The translations under genes were made by a program, and so were the position numbers. 64,000 nucleotides of DNA from contig NZ_LT607751.1 in assembly GCF_900090305.1 (NCBI RefSeq), forward strand, positions 1,736,001 to 1,800,000, in the 5' to 3' direction. This document shows, piece after piece, positions 18,096 through 25,303 of this stretch (position 1 is its first letter; each line of letters begins with the position of its first letter). The stretch is from Micromonospora siamensis (GTDB taxonomy: Bacteria; Actinomycetota; Actinomycetes; Mycobacteriales; Micromonosporaceae). The notes beneath the pieces were generated by a model. The model was not told where the DNA came from and made no database searches. It saw nothing but the letters and a program-made list of their open reading frames with translations.

Positions 18096-18125
18096 TTGAC
18101 GGCGCACGCATTACACGCGTGTAAT
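18096..18125 (+). promoter_or_regulatory. Putative whiB promoter overlapped by a 16-bp palindrome
   Basis: TTGACG at 18096-18101 and TGTAAT at 18120-18125, 18 bp apart, look like a vegetative promoter. The perfect palindrome ATTACACGCGTGTAAT (18110-18125) covers the end of the spacer and the -10 box. The half-sites TTACAC and GTGTAA fit the BldD half-site pattern TNACNC/GNGTNA, but with a two-base rather than one-base centre. A repressor bound here would block the promoter. The leader to whiB is then about 107 nt. Confidence 0.5.
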
Positions 18126-18238
18126 TTGATTGGGGTTGTTCGCACGGAACGCATCAAATTGGGACCGGACGGACACGCACGCCTTTCGCGTGGGGGGTTG
18201 CAGCGGCGTTGAGCCGGTGCGCGACAAGGAGGCAATTG

Positions 18239-18496
18239 ATGGACGGCCAGCTCGAGGTGGCCGACCTGCTCGGAAACGCGCCGGAGTGGCAGGAGCAGGC
18301 GCTCTGCTCCCAGACCGACCCGGAGGCGTTCTTTCCCGAGAAGGGCGGCTCGACCCGCGAGGCGAAGCGCATCTGCTCGCGGTGCGAAGTGAAGACGGAG
18401 TGCCTCGAATACGCGCTGGGACACGACGAGCGATTCGGGATCTGGGGCGGGCTCTCCGAGCGGGAACGGCGCAAGCTCAAGCGGCGGGCCGCCTGA
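18239..18496 (+). CDS. whiB: WhiB-family iron-sulfur transcription factor
   Basis: The 85-aa protein has the four cluster-binding cysteines C23, C46, C49 and C55 (C-x22-C-x2-C-x5-C), the G-I-W-G-G turn at 67-71 and a basic tail RERRKLKRRAA for DNA contact. WhiB proteins bind a 4Fe-4S cluster and act with the primary sigma factor. In this neighbourhood (beside the fbi genes, zincin and DUF3499) the orthologue is the developmental/cell-division regulator WhiB of Streptomyces or WhiB2/WhmD of mycobacteria. AAGGAGG 6 nt before the ATG at 18239 fixes the start. Regulation is likely through the palindrome in its promoter. Confidence 0.93.
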   Translation: MDGQLEVADLLGNAPEWQEQALCSQTDPEAFFPEKGGSTREAKRICSRCEVKTECLEYALGHDERFGIWGGLSERERRKLKRRAA

Positions 18497-18550
18497 CCCA
18501 GGGGCTCGGGCCGGGGCGGTGGGGCCGCCCGGCTCACGCCTTCACCGGGC

Positions 18551-18705
18551 GGCCGGGCCGGGCGGGGGCGGTCCGGTCGGTGGGGGGCCCGGCCGCCGGT
18601 CAGGCCGGGCCGGGCGGGGGCGGTCCGGTCGGTGGGGGGCCCGGACGGCGGTCAGGCCGGGCCGGACGGGGGCGGTCCGGTCGGTGGGGGGCCGGACGGC
18701 GGTCA
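18551..18705. repeat. Three tandem copies of a 52-bp GC-rich unit
   Basis: Copies begin at 18551, 18603 and 18655, each opening GGCCGGGCCGG and closing GGTCA. The third is one base shorter and its last TCA is the stop codon (opposite strand) of the zincin-like gene. The array fills almost all of the gap between the convergent whiB and zincin genes. Confidence 0.85.
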
Positions 18706-19152
18706 GGCCAGCTCGTCGGGGTCGACCCCGAGCAGGTTCGCCACCTGTTCGATGATCACGTCGTGCACCAGGTCCGCGAGGTCCTCGCGGTCCATCGCCC
18801 GGAACTCCAGCGGGCGGCGGTAGAGCACGATCCGGGGTGGGACCTCCTGGCGACCCGGCCGGCCCGGAAGCAGGCGGGCGAGCGGGACCTCGCCGTCCTC
18901 CAGCACGTCGGAGTCGTAGACGTTCAGGTCCGGCGGCACGTCCTCGACCGCGAACTCGACCCCGGCCAGTTCCTTGGCGAAGCGCCGTTCCAGCGTCTCG
19001 ACCGTGTCGAGCACCAGATCGTCGAAGACCTCCGCCTTCGTCCGCGCCAGCGGGACCGTCGCCGGCACCAGTCGCCCGCGCAGGCCCCGCCCGTGCCGGT
19101 CACGGTGGGTACGCCGGCCGGAGCCGGGGCGGCGGTGTTCCGGACTGGTCAT
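18703..19152 (-). CDS. Zincin-like metallopeptidase-family protein with altered active site
   Basis: A 149-aa member of the PF06262/Rv3259 family, in its usual place between whiB and DUF3499. IVLYRRPLEFRA is the family strand. The segment LADLVHDVIIEQVANLLGVD is where the zinc site HExxHxxG would fall, but here it reads I-E-Q-V-A-N-L-L-G, so both metal-binding histidines appear replaced. Catalysis is therefore doubtful and a structural role may be kept. The ATG at MTSPEHRRPG is chosen; longer in-frame starts would run into the divergent promoter region. The stop codon lies inside the last unit of a tandem repeat. Confidence 0.75.
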   Translation of the reverse strand: MTSPEHRRPGSGRRTHRDRHGRGLRGRLVPATVPLARTKAEVFDDLVLDTVETLERRFAKELAGVEFAVEDVPPDLNVYDSDVLEDGEVPLARLLPGRPGRQEVPPRIVLYRRPLEFRAMDREDLADLVHDVIIEQVANLLGVDPDELA

Positions 19153-19316
19153 GAGGGACAGGGTAGCCCCCGGGCCCGCCCGGACGGCGTCGGCGGCGCC
19201 GGCACGCCCCGCACCGCCGGCCGATCGGACGCCAGGTGCCAATTGTGATCACCGTGACGGGCGTGTCGTAACGCGAACCGGTGCGCCGGACCCGGTATTG
19301 GGGATACCCTGCCGCC

Positions 19317-19691
19317 GTGAGGTCACCACGGCGCTGCTCCCGTAACGGCTGCCCCCGGCAAGCGGTCGCCACATTGACCTATGTCTACAACGAGTCGACA
19401 GCGGTCGTGGGGCCGCTCGCGGCGTTCGCCGAACCACACACGTACGACCTGTGTGAGCCGCACGCGCGCAGCCTGACGGCGCCGCGCGGTTGGGACGTCG
19501 TGCGGCACGAGGGCGAGTTCGAGCCGCCGCCGCCCACCACCGACGACCTGGTGGCGCTGGCCGAGGCCGTCCGCGAGGCGGCTCGCCCCGCGCCGCCGCG
19601 CCCCCCGGCCGACGACCAGGACGCCACCGGTCACCCCAACCCCCACACCGGCCGCCGCGGCCACCTCCGCGTAATCCCCCCCAACCACTAA
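19317..19691 (+). CDS. DUF3499 family protein
   Basis: A 124-aa protein with the DUF3499 signature: RSPRRCSRNGCPRQAVATLTYVYNEST, then FAEPHTYDLCEPHARSLTAPRGW. Cysteines C7, C12 and the C of DLCEPH, with nearby histidines, look like a small zinc site. The function is unknown. The family is restricted to actinobacteria and sits beside the zincin and phosphomannomutase genes in mycobacteria. Here manB is displaced by about 31 kb. The GTG at 19317 fits the family start. The tail is a Pro-rich stretch of about 35 residues. Confidence 0.85.
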   Translation: MRSPRRCSRNGCPRQAVATLTYVYNESTAVVGPLAAFAEPHTYDLCEPHARSLTAPRGWDVVRHEGEFEPPPPTTDDLVALAEAVREAARPAPPRPPADDQDATGHPNPHTGRRGHLRVIPPNH

Positions 19692-19721
19692 CCCCCCCCC
19701 ACGGCCCCGGTGATCGCCCGG

Positions 19722-19782
19722 GTTGATCATGAAGTTGTTGTCACGACACGCCGAGGCCGAGGGTGACAACTTCATGATCAAC
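19722..19782. repeat. Long imperfect inverted repeat (hairpin/REP-like)
   Basis: GTTGATCATGAAGTTGT at 19722 and its complement within GTGACAACTTCATGATCAAC (19763-19782) form a stem of about 20 bp with a 3-nt bulge. It lies between convergent DUF3499 and the FAD oxidoreductase gene and is much less GC-rich than its surroundings. It may serve as a terminator or be a dispersed repeat. Confidence 0.7.
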
Positions 19783-19812
19783 GGCGTCGGTGGTGGGCGC
19801 CGGGTGGGTGGG

Positions 19813-21189
19813 TCAGTGGCCCAGGAGGCGGGAGAAGGCCTGAGCGCGGCGGGAGGGGCGACCGCTGCGTAGCTCCGCCTCGTCGGCGGAGAACATCAGG
19901 CGCAGGCCGGCGTTGACGGCCAGCCAGCGCAGGGGTTCCGGCTCCCACCGGGGGGAGCGGTGGTCGACCCAGGGCAGCGCGGTCAGGTCGCTCTGCTCGC
20001 CCCGGATCAGGTCGGCGAGCGTACGGCCGGCGAGGTTGCTGGTGCCGACGCCGTCGCCGACGTAGCCGCCGGCCCAGCCCAGGCCGGTCGACCGGTCCAG
20101 CCCCACCGAGGCGGCCCAGTCCCGGGCCACCCCGAGCGGGCCGCCCCAGGTGTGGCTGACCGGCACCTGTGGACCGAGCACCGGGAAGAGTTCCCCCAGC
20201 ACCCGGCGCAGCGCCGCGAAGACCCGGGGTTCCCGGTCGAAGCCCGGGGAGACCCGGGAGCCGAAGTGGTAGGGGGCGCCCCGCCCGCCGAAGGCGAGCC
20301 GGCCGTCGACGGTCCGCTGGCCGTAGATGATGACGTGCCGGTGGTCGGAGAAGGTCTCCCGCTCGGCCAGCCCGATCCGCGCCCAGGTCTCCTCGGGCAG
20401 CGGGTCGGTGGCCACCATCAGCGAGTAGACGGGGGCGAGCGCGCGGCGCTGGCCGGGCAGCGCCGGGGTGTAGCCCTCGGTGGCCCGGACCACGATCGGG
20501 GCCCGGACGGTGCCGTGCCGGGTCACCGCCGCGCCGGGGCGCAGCGCGGTGACCGGGCTGCGCTCGAAGATGGTCACCCCGCGACGCTCGACCGCCCCGG
20601 CCAGCCCGCGGACCAGCCGGGCCGGGTGCACCGCGGCGCAGTGCGGGGTGTACGTCCCGCCGCGTACCCCATCGGCGGCGCAGCGCGCGGTGGCCTCGGC
20701 GGCGTCGAGCAGCACCAGGTCGGCGTCGGTCAGCCCGTGCGCGTGGGCGGTGGCCACCTCGGCCCGGGCCCGCTCCAGTTGCACCTCGCTGCGGGCCAGC
20801 ACCACGGTCCCGCCCTGCTGCCAGTCGCAGTCGATGCCCTCGGCGGTGACCACCCGGCCCACCTCGCGGACGGTCTCCTGCATGGCCCGTTGCATGGCCA
20901 GTGCCCGGTCCCGGCCGTGCCGGCGGGCTAGCGCGGGCAGCGAGGTGGGGAAGAGCGCGGAGCACCAGCCGCCGTTGCGCCCGGAGGCGCCGTACCCGGC
21001 GATCTCGGCCTCCAGCACGGCGATCCGCAGCGTCGGGTCGGCCCCGGCGAGGTAGTACGCCGTCCAGAGCCCGGTGTAGCCGGCCCCGACGATCACCACG
21101 TCAGCGTCGGTGTCGCCGGGCAGCGCGGGGCGCGGTGTGAGCGGCTCGTCCACGCTGGACAGCCAGTACGACAGGTCCTGGTAGCGCAT
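19813..21189 (-). CDS. FAD-dependent amine oxidoreductase (DadA/PuuB-like)
   Basis: The 458-aa flavoenzyme has the dinucleotide-binding motif VVIVGAGYTGLWTAYYL at residues 31-47 and the A-S-G-R-N-G-G motif at 68-74 that marks the PuuB/gamma-glutamylputrescine oxidase-like group. The C-terminal G-Y-V-G-D-G-V-G-T-S segment closes the FAD site. It probably oxidises a primary or secondary amine derived from polyamines to an imine or aldehyde, releasing peroxide or reducing the quinone pool. ATG overlaps the stop of the upstream flavin-fold gene (TGATG). A paralogue is encoded at 28289. No puuA-like gamma-glutamylputrescine synthetase gene is in the window. Confidence 0.82.
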   Translation of the reverse strand: MRYQDLSYWLSSVDEPLTPRPALPGDTDADVVIVGAGYTGLWTAYYLAGADPTLRIAVLEAEIAGYGASGRNGGWCSALFPTSLPALARRHGRDRALAMQRAMQETVREVGRVVTAEGIDCDWQQGGTVVLARSEVQLERARAEVATAHAHGLTDADLVLLDAAEATARCAADGVRGGTYTPHCAAVHPARLVRGLAGAVERRGVTIFERSPVTALRPGAAVTRHGTVRAPIVVRATEGYTPALPGQRRALAPVYSLMVATDPLPEETWARIGLAERETFSDHRHVIIYGQRTVDGRLAFGGRGAPYHFGSRVSPGFDREPRVFAALRRVLGELFPVLGPQVPVSHTWGGPLGVARDWAASVGLDRSTGLGWAGGYVGDGVGTSNLAGRTLADLIRGEQSDLTALPWVDHRSPRWEPEPLRWLAVNAGLRLMFSADEAELRSGRPSRRAQAFSRLLGH

Positions 21190-21809
21190 CACCACTCCGG
21201 TGGGGGCAGGTCGTGGCGCAGCCTCGGGTCGGGCCGTGGGGTGCCGTACGCCTCGACGACCGGCACCACGCCCGCCCAGACCGGCCGGTCGAGGTCGTCC
21301 TCGGGATCGTCGGGCGGGCCGGAACTGACCTTGACCGAGCACTCGTCCAACGGCAGCGCCAGCACCAGCGTGGCGGCCAGCTCCTTGGCCGACGGCGGCC
21401 GGATCACCGCCCAGCGTCCGGGCAGCAGGTGGTCGGAGAGGCGTTCCAGGGCGGCCAGCTTCTCGTCGCCGTCCAGCGTCGTCAACGCACCCAGCACCAT
21501 GGCACAGCGGTAGTTCATCGAGGACTCGAAGGCGCTGCGGGCCAGCACCAGGCCGTCGAGCAGGGTGACGGTGAGGCAGGCCGGGGCGCCGGCGGCCAGC
21601 TGCCGGAAGAGCCGGCTGCCGGTCGACCCGTGGACCAGCACCCGCCCCCCGTCCCGGGCGTACGCCACCGGCAGGGCGTACGGCTGGTCGCCGTCGGCGA
21701 TGGCCAGGTGGGCGACCCGGCCGGCGTCGAGCACGGCGTGCAGGGTGGTCCGGTCTCCGACGGCGAGGTCGGGCAGCCGGCGTACCCGGGTGCGGTCGGT
21801 GTCGCCCAC
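21189..21809 (-). CDS. Pyridoxamine 5'-phosphate oxidase-fold protein
   Basis: A 206-aa split-barrel protein: RLPDLAVGDRTTLHAVLDAG then RVAHLAI, and the segment SAFESSMNYRCAMVLGALTTL are typical of actinobacterial FMN/F420-binding PNPOx-like proteins. Its ligand could be FMN or F420, and the reaction is unknown. GTG at 21809 is preferred because it begins where the family usually does and lies downstream of a terminator-like hairpin. An in-frame ATG at 21908, overlapping the aminotransferase end by 16 bp, is the alternative. The stop codon overlaps the start of the FAD oxidase, so the two are co-translated and probably work together. Confidence 0.75.
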   Translation of the reverse strand: MGDTDRTRVRRLPDLAVGDRTTLHAVLDAGRVAHLAIADGDQPYALPVAYARDGGRVLVHGSTGSRLFRQLAAGAPACLTVTLLDGLVLARSAFESSMNYRCAMVLGALTTLDGDEKLAALERLSDHLLPGRWAVIRPPSAKELAATLVLALPLDECSVKVSSGPPDDPEDDLDRPVWAGVVPVVEAYGTPRPDPRLRHDLPPPEW

Positions 21810-21840
21810 GGCCCCGGCGGGCGGGGTGCCGGAAGGGCGG

Positions 21841-21870
21841 GGCCGGGACCCGTCGCCGTGGGTCCCGGCC
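21841..21870 (-). terminator. Hairpin after the aminotransferase gene
   Basis: Perfect 10-bp arms GGCCGGGACC and GGTCCCGGCC with a 10-nt loop lie about 20 bp beyond the aminotransferase stop. They may attenuate transcription into the PNPOx-FAD oxidase pair. Confidence 0.5.
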
Positions 21871-21892
21871 CCGCCCGGCCCTGGGCCGCCGC

Positions 21893-23239
21893 TCAGAGGC
21901 GCGACCATGCCTCGGTCAGCACCCCGCGCAGGATCTGCTCGATCTCGTCGAACTGCTGCTGCTCGGCGATGAGCGGCGGGGCGAGCTGCACCACCGGGTC
22001 GCCCCGGTCGTCGGCCCGGCAGTAGAGGCCGGCCTGGAACAGCGCGGTGGAGAGGAACCCGCGCAGCAGCCGCTCCGACTCGGCCTCGTCGAAGGTCTCC
22101 CGGGTGGTCTTGTCCTTGACCAGTTCGATGCCGTAGAAGTAGCCGTCGCCCCGGACGTCGCCGACGATCGGCAGGTCGTTGAGCTTCTCCAGGGTGGACC
22201 GGAAGGCGTCCTCGTTGGCCCGGACGTGCCCGACCAGGTCCTCGCGGGCGAAGACCTCCAGGTTGGCCAGGGCCACCGCGCAGGAGACCGGGTGGCCGCC
22301 GAAGGTCACCCCGTGGGCGAACATGCCGGTCTCGGTGAGGAACGGCTCCATCAGCCGCTCGCTGGCGATCATCGCGCCGAGCGGGGCGTACCCGGAGGTG
22401 ATGCCCTTGGCGGTGGTGATGATGTCGGGCTGGTAGCCGTACCGGGTGGCGCCGAAGTACTCGCCGAGCCGGCCCCACGAGCAGATCACCTCGTCGGACA
22501 CCAGCAGCACGTCGTACGCGTCGCAGATCTCGCGGACCCGCTCGAAGTAGCCGGGCGGGGGCGGGAAGCAGCCGCCGGAGTTCTGCACCGGCTCCAAAAA
22601 GACCGCGGCGACGGTGTCCGGGCCCTCCCGTTCGATGGCCCGGCCGATCTCATCGGCGGCCCAGCGGCCGAACGCCTCCGGGTCGTCGCCGTGCTCGGGG
22701 GCCCGGTAGAAGTTGGTGTTCGGCACCTTGATGCCGCCGGGCACCAGCGGCTCGAAGTCGCTCTTGATGCCGGGCAGGCCGGTGATCGACAGCGCGCCCA
22801 TCGAGGTGCCGTGGTACGCGATGTAGCGGCTGACCACCTTGTACTTGTTGGGCTGGCCGGTGCGTTTGAAGTAGGCCCGGGCCAGCTTCCAGGCCGCCTC
22901 GACGGCCTCGGAGCCGCCGGTGGTGAAGAAGACCCGGTTGAGGTCGCCGGGGGCGAGCGAGGCGACCTTCTCGGCCAGCTCGACGGCGGTCGGGTGGGCG
23001 TACGACCAGAGGGGGAAGTACGCCAGCTCGGCGGCCTGCTTCGCGGCGGCCTCGGCGAGCTCGGTGCGGCCGTGGCCGGCGTTGACGACGAAGAGCCCGG
23101 CGAGCCCGTCGAGGTAGCGGCGGCCCTGGGAGTCCCAGACGTACGCGCCCTCGCCGCGCACGATGGTCGGCACCTCCCCGTCGGCGTAGCTCGCCATCCG
23201 GGTGAAGTGCATCCAGAGGTGGTCGGTGGCGTTGGCCAT
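21893..23239 (-). CDS. Class III aminotransferase, probable putrescine/omega-amino acid:pyruvate aminotransferase
   Basis: The 448-aa PLP enzyme of fold type I, class III, has YHGTSMGALSITG around residue 142, the aspartate pair S-D-E at 248-250 and the PLP lysine K278 in TTAKGITSGYAPLGA. The sequence resembles putrescine/beta-alanine-pyruvate aminotransferases of the spuC type. With a polyamine transporter and amine oxidases around it, it probably moves a terminal amino group from putrescine or a related diamine to pyruvate, giving an aminoaldehyde. The ATG at MANATDHLWMHF is chosen; a longer frame exists. Upstream lies a candidate Lrp operator. Confidence 0.87.
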   Translation of the reverse strand: MANATDHLWMHFTRMASYADGEVPTIVRGEGAYVWDSQGRRYLDGLAGLFVVNAGHGRTELAEAAAKQAAELAYFPLWSYAHPTAVELAEKVASLAPGDLNRVFFTTGGSEAVEAAWKLARAYFKRTGQPNKYKVVSRYIAYHGTSMGALSITGLPGIKSDFEPLVPGGIKVPNTNFYRAPEHGDDPEAFGRWAADEIGRAIEREGPDTVAAVFLEPVQNSGGCFPPPPGYFERVREICDAYDVLLVSDEVICSWGRLGEYFGATRYGYQPDIITTAKGITSGYAPLGAMIASERLMEPFLTETGMFAHGVTFGGHPVSCAVALANLEVFAREDLVGHVRANEDAFRSTLEKLNDLPIVGDVRGDGYFYGIELVKDKTTRETFDEAESERLLRGFLSTALFQAGLYCRADDRGDPVVQLAPPLIAEQQQFDEIEQILRGVLTEAWSRL

Positions 23240-23358
23240 GTCAGCCCCATCGGGTATCGGGCCGGTCAGGGGGTGGCACCGGCCGCTCTGCCCACGGTTA
23301 TCGCACAGTCCGACCCGCGAAAGCAAGAGCCTGAGAGGCGTCAGGCAACGAATTCAGC

Positions 23359-23387
23359 GTTGCGTGTTTGCCCACGCAACGGAATCC
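23359..23387. promoter_or_regulatory. Candidate Lrp operator upstream of the aminotransferase gene
   Basis: The inverted repeat GTTGCGTG (23359-23366) / CACGCAAC (23373-23380) runs into GCAACGGAATCC (23376-23387). That 12-mer recurs exactly at 23989-24000 on the other side of the Lrp gene. It lies about 120 bp upstream of the aminotransferase start. Confidence 0.5.
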
Positions 23388-23390
23388 GTA

Positions 23391-23903
23391 TCAGGCGGTG
23401 CCCCAGGTGTAGGTCTGCTTGCGCAGCTTGAGGTACACGAACGCCTCGGTGGCGAGCACGCCGGGAACCGCCCGCAGCCGCTGGAGGATCTCCAGCAGGT
23501 GCGCGTCGTTGCGGCACACCACCTCGGCCAGCAGGTCGAAGGAGCCGGCGGTGATCACCACGTAGTCGATCTCGTCGATGTCGGCCAACCGGTCGGCGAC
23601 GGCCTCCAGGTCGCCGTCGGTGCGCAGGCCCACCATGGCCTGGCGGGGAAAGCCCAGCTGGAGCGGGTCGGTGACGGCGACGATCTGCATCACCCCCGCG
23701 TCCAGCAGTCGCTGCACCCGCTGGCGCACGGCCGCCTCGGAGAGCCCGACGGCCTTGCCGATCGTCGCGTACGGGCGGCGGCCGTCCTCCTGCAACTGCT
23801 CGATGATCTGCTTCGCCACGTCGTCGAGCAGTGCGTGACTGGAACCTTCACGCACCGTGACGCGGCGACTGCCGTTGCCGCTCTCCTGTTGCCGTACGAC
23901 CAT
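23391..23903 (-). CDS. Lrp/AsnC-family transcriptional regulator
   Basis: A 170-aa protein with an N-terminal helix-turn-helix (LDDVAKQIIEQLQEDGRRPYATIGKAVGLSEAAVRQRVQRLL, roughly residues 25-67). A C-terminal RAM/AsnC ligand-binding domain follows (MVGLRTDGDLEAVADRL ... VVCRNDAHLLEILQRLRAVPGV). It probably senses an amino acid or amine and controls both the aminotransferase operon behind it and the divergent polyamine transporter operon. The ATG at MVVRQQESG is used; an in-frame start 114 bp upstream would consume the divergent promoter. The same 12-bp word flanks the gene on both sides. Confidence 0.9.
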   Translation of the reverse strand: MVVRQQESGNGSRRVTVREGSSHALLDDVAKQIIEQLQEDGRRPYATIGKAVGLSEAAVRQRVQRLLDAGVMQIVAVTDPLQLGFPRQAMVGLRTDGDLEAVADRLADIDEIDYVVITAGSFDLLAEVVCRNDAHLLEILQRLRAVPGVLATEAFVYLKLRKQTYTWGTA

Positions 23904-23988
23904 GGTCCGCTCCCGGGTGTCCGAATCTCCGTGCTGAGCGTAGTGCGTTGGCGCAGTCTGCCGTAATTCGTGGCCTAGGGCTATTCCC

Positions 23989-24000
23989 GCAACGGAATCC
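23989..24000. promoter_or_regulatory. Second candidate Lrp site, divergent promoter region
   Basis: GCAACGGAATCC is an exact copy of the word at 23376-23387. It lies 86 bp upstream of the Lrp start and 114 bp upstream of the transporter operon start. GCGTTGGCGC at 23944-23953 could be a weaker half-site. Confidence 0.45.
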
Positions 24001-24113
24001 CTTGTAAGCGAGGTCACCTCATGTCAGGATCAGTCGTCCATCGCCTGAAGACCCTCCCGCCGGCGCGCCACCCCCGTCCCGCCGCCGACGATGACCCCCC
24101 TAGGAGTCGTCCC

Positions 24114-25298
24114 ATGCGTAGTCCCCTCCGACCCCTCACTCGGCGTGGTCTGCTCACCGGCACTCTCGGTTCCGCCGCGCTGCTCGCCGCGGGTGGCACG
24201 CTCGCCGGATGCGGCACGAAGGGCGCCCAGCAGACCGAGGCCGGCTGCAAGAGCGACGACGTGTCCGCCACGGAGAAGAAGCTGGCCTTCTCAAACTGGC
24301 CGCAGTACATGGACGTCGACGAGAAGGACGAGTCGAAGCGGCCCACGCTGGACGCGTTCGTGGCCAGGTCGGGCATCCAGGTGACCTACACCGAGGACGT
24401 CAACGACAACAACGAGTTCTTCGGCAAGGTGCAGAACCAGCTGGCCGGCTGTCAGAGCACCGGCCGCGACATCATGGTGCTCACCGACTGGATGGCCGCC
24501 CGGATGATCCGGCTCGGCTGGATCCAGAAGCTGGACAAGTCGAAGATCGGAAACGTCGAGGCGAACCTGCTGCCCTCGCTGCGCAACCGCTCCTTCGACG
24601 CGGAGAACCAGCTCGCCATCCCGTGGCAGTCCGGTCTGGCCGGACTGGCCTACAACGCCAAGGTGACCAAGGAGATCCGCACCGTCGACGAGCTGCTCAC
24701 CCGCCCCGACCTCAAGGGCAAGGTGACCGCGCTGTCGGAGATGCGCGACACGATGGGCCTGCTGCTCCAGTCGAACGGGCACGACCCGGCGAACTTCACC
24801 GCCGCCCAGTTCGACGACGCGCTCAACAAGCTCAAGAAGGCCGTCGACAGCAAGCAGATCCGCAAGTTCACCGGTAACGACTACGCGCCGGAGCTGGCCA
24901 AGGGCGACATCGCCGCCTGCATCGGTTGGTCCGGGGACGTGATCCAGCTCGGCTTCGAGGACGAGAAGATCAAGTTCGTGGTGCCCGACTCCGGCGTGAT
25001 GCTCTGGTCGGACAACATGCTCGTGCCGAACAAGGCCACCCACAAGGCCAACGCCGAAGAGCTGATCAACTACTACTACGAGCCGGCGGTCGCCGCGAAG
25101 CTGGCCGCGTATGTCAACTACATCTGCCCGGTCAAGGGTGCGCAGGCCGAGATGGAGAAGATCGACCCGGAGCTGGCCGCCAACCCGCTGATCTTCCCCG
25201 ACGAGGGGATGCTGTCGAAGTCCAAGGTCTTCATGGCCCTGGACGAGAAGCAGGAGAAGGAGTACGAGACCAAGTTCCAGCAGGTCATCGGGGCGTGA
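24114..25298 (+). CDS. Polyamine ABC transporter substrate-binding lipoprotein (PotD-like)
   Basis: The 394-aa protein has a twin-arginine signal (LTRRGLLTGTLGSAALLAAG) ending in a lipobox L-A-G-C, with the lipidated cysteine at C33, so it is a Tat-exported lipoprotein. The mature part is a type-2 periplasmic-binding fold of the PotD/PotF group: NWPQYMDVDE, TYTEDVNDNNEFFGKV, DIMVLTDWMAARMI and AIPWQSGLAGLAYN. It should bind spermidine, putrescine or a related amine. AGGAG precedes the ATG. It is the first gene of a seven-gene operon ending with agmatinase. Confidence 0.92.
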   Translation: MRSPLRPLTRRGLLTGTLGSAALLAAGGTLAGCGTKGAQQTEAGCKSDDVSATEKKLAFSNWPQYMDVDEKDESKRPTLDAFVARSGIQVTYTEDVNDNNEFFGKVQNQLAGCQSTGRDIMVLTDWMAARMIRLGWIQKLDKSKIGNVEANLLPSLRNRSFDAENQLAIPWQSGLAGLAYNAKVTKEIRTVDELLTRPDLKGKVTALSEMRDTMGLLLQSNGHDPANFTAAQFDDALNKLKKAVDSKQIRKFTGNDYAPELAKGDIAACIGWSGDVIQLGFEDEKIKFVVPDSGVMLWSDNMLVPNKATHKANAEELINYYYEPAVAAKLAAYVNYICPVKGAQAEMEKIDPELAANPLIFPDEGMLSKSKVFMALDEKQEKEYETKFQQVIGA

Positions 25299-25303
25299 GG
25301 CAG

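Noticed and set aside
18551..18705. CRISPR array
   Set aside because: Three head-to-tail 52-bp units have no variable spacers and there are no cas genes; it is a simple tandem repeat.
21871..21908. ATG at 21908 as the firm start of the PNPOx-fold protein
   Set aside because: It would place a terminator-like hairpin inside the coding region and add about 33 low-complexity residues; GTG 21809 was preferred, but the point is open.
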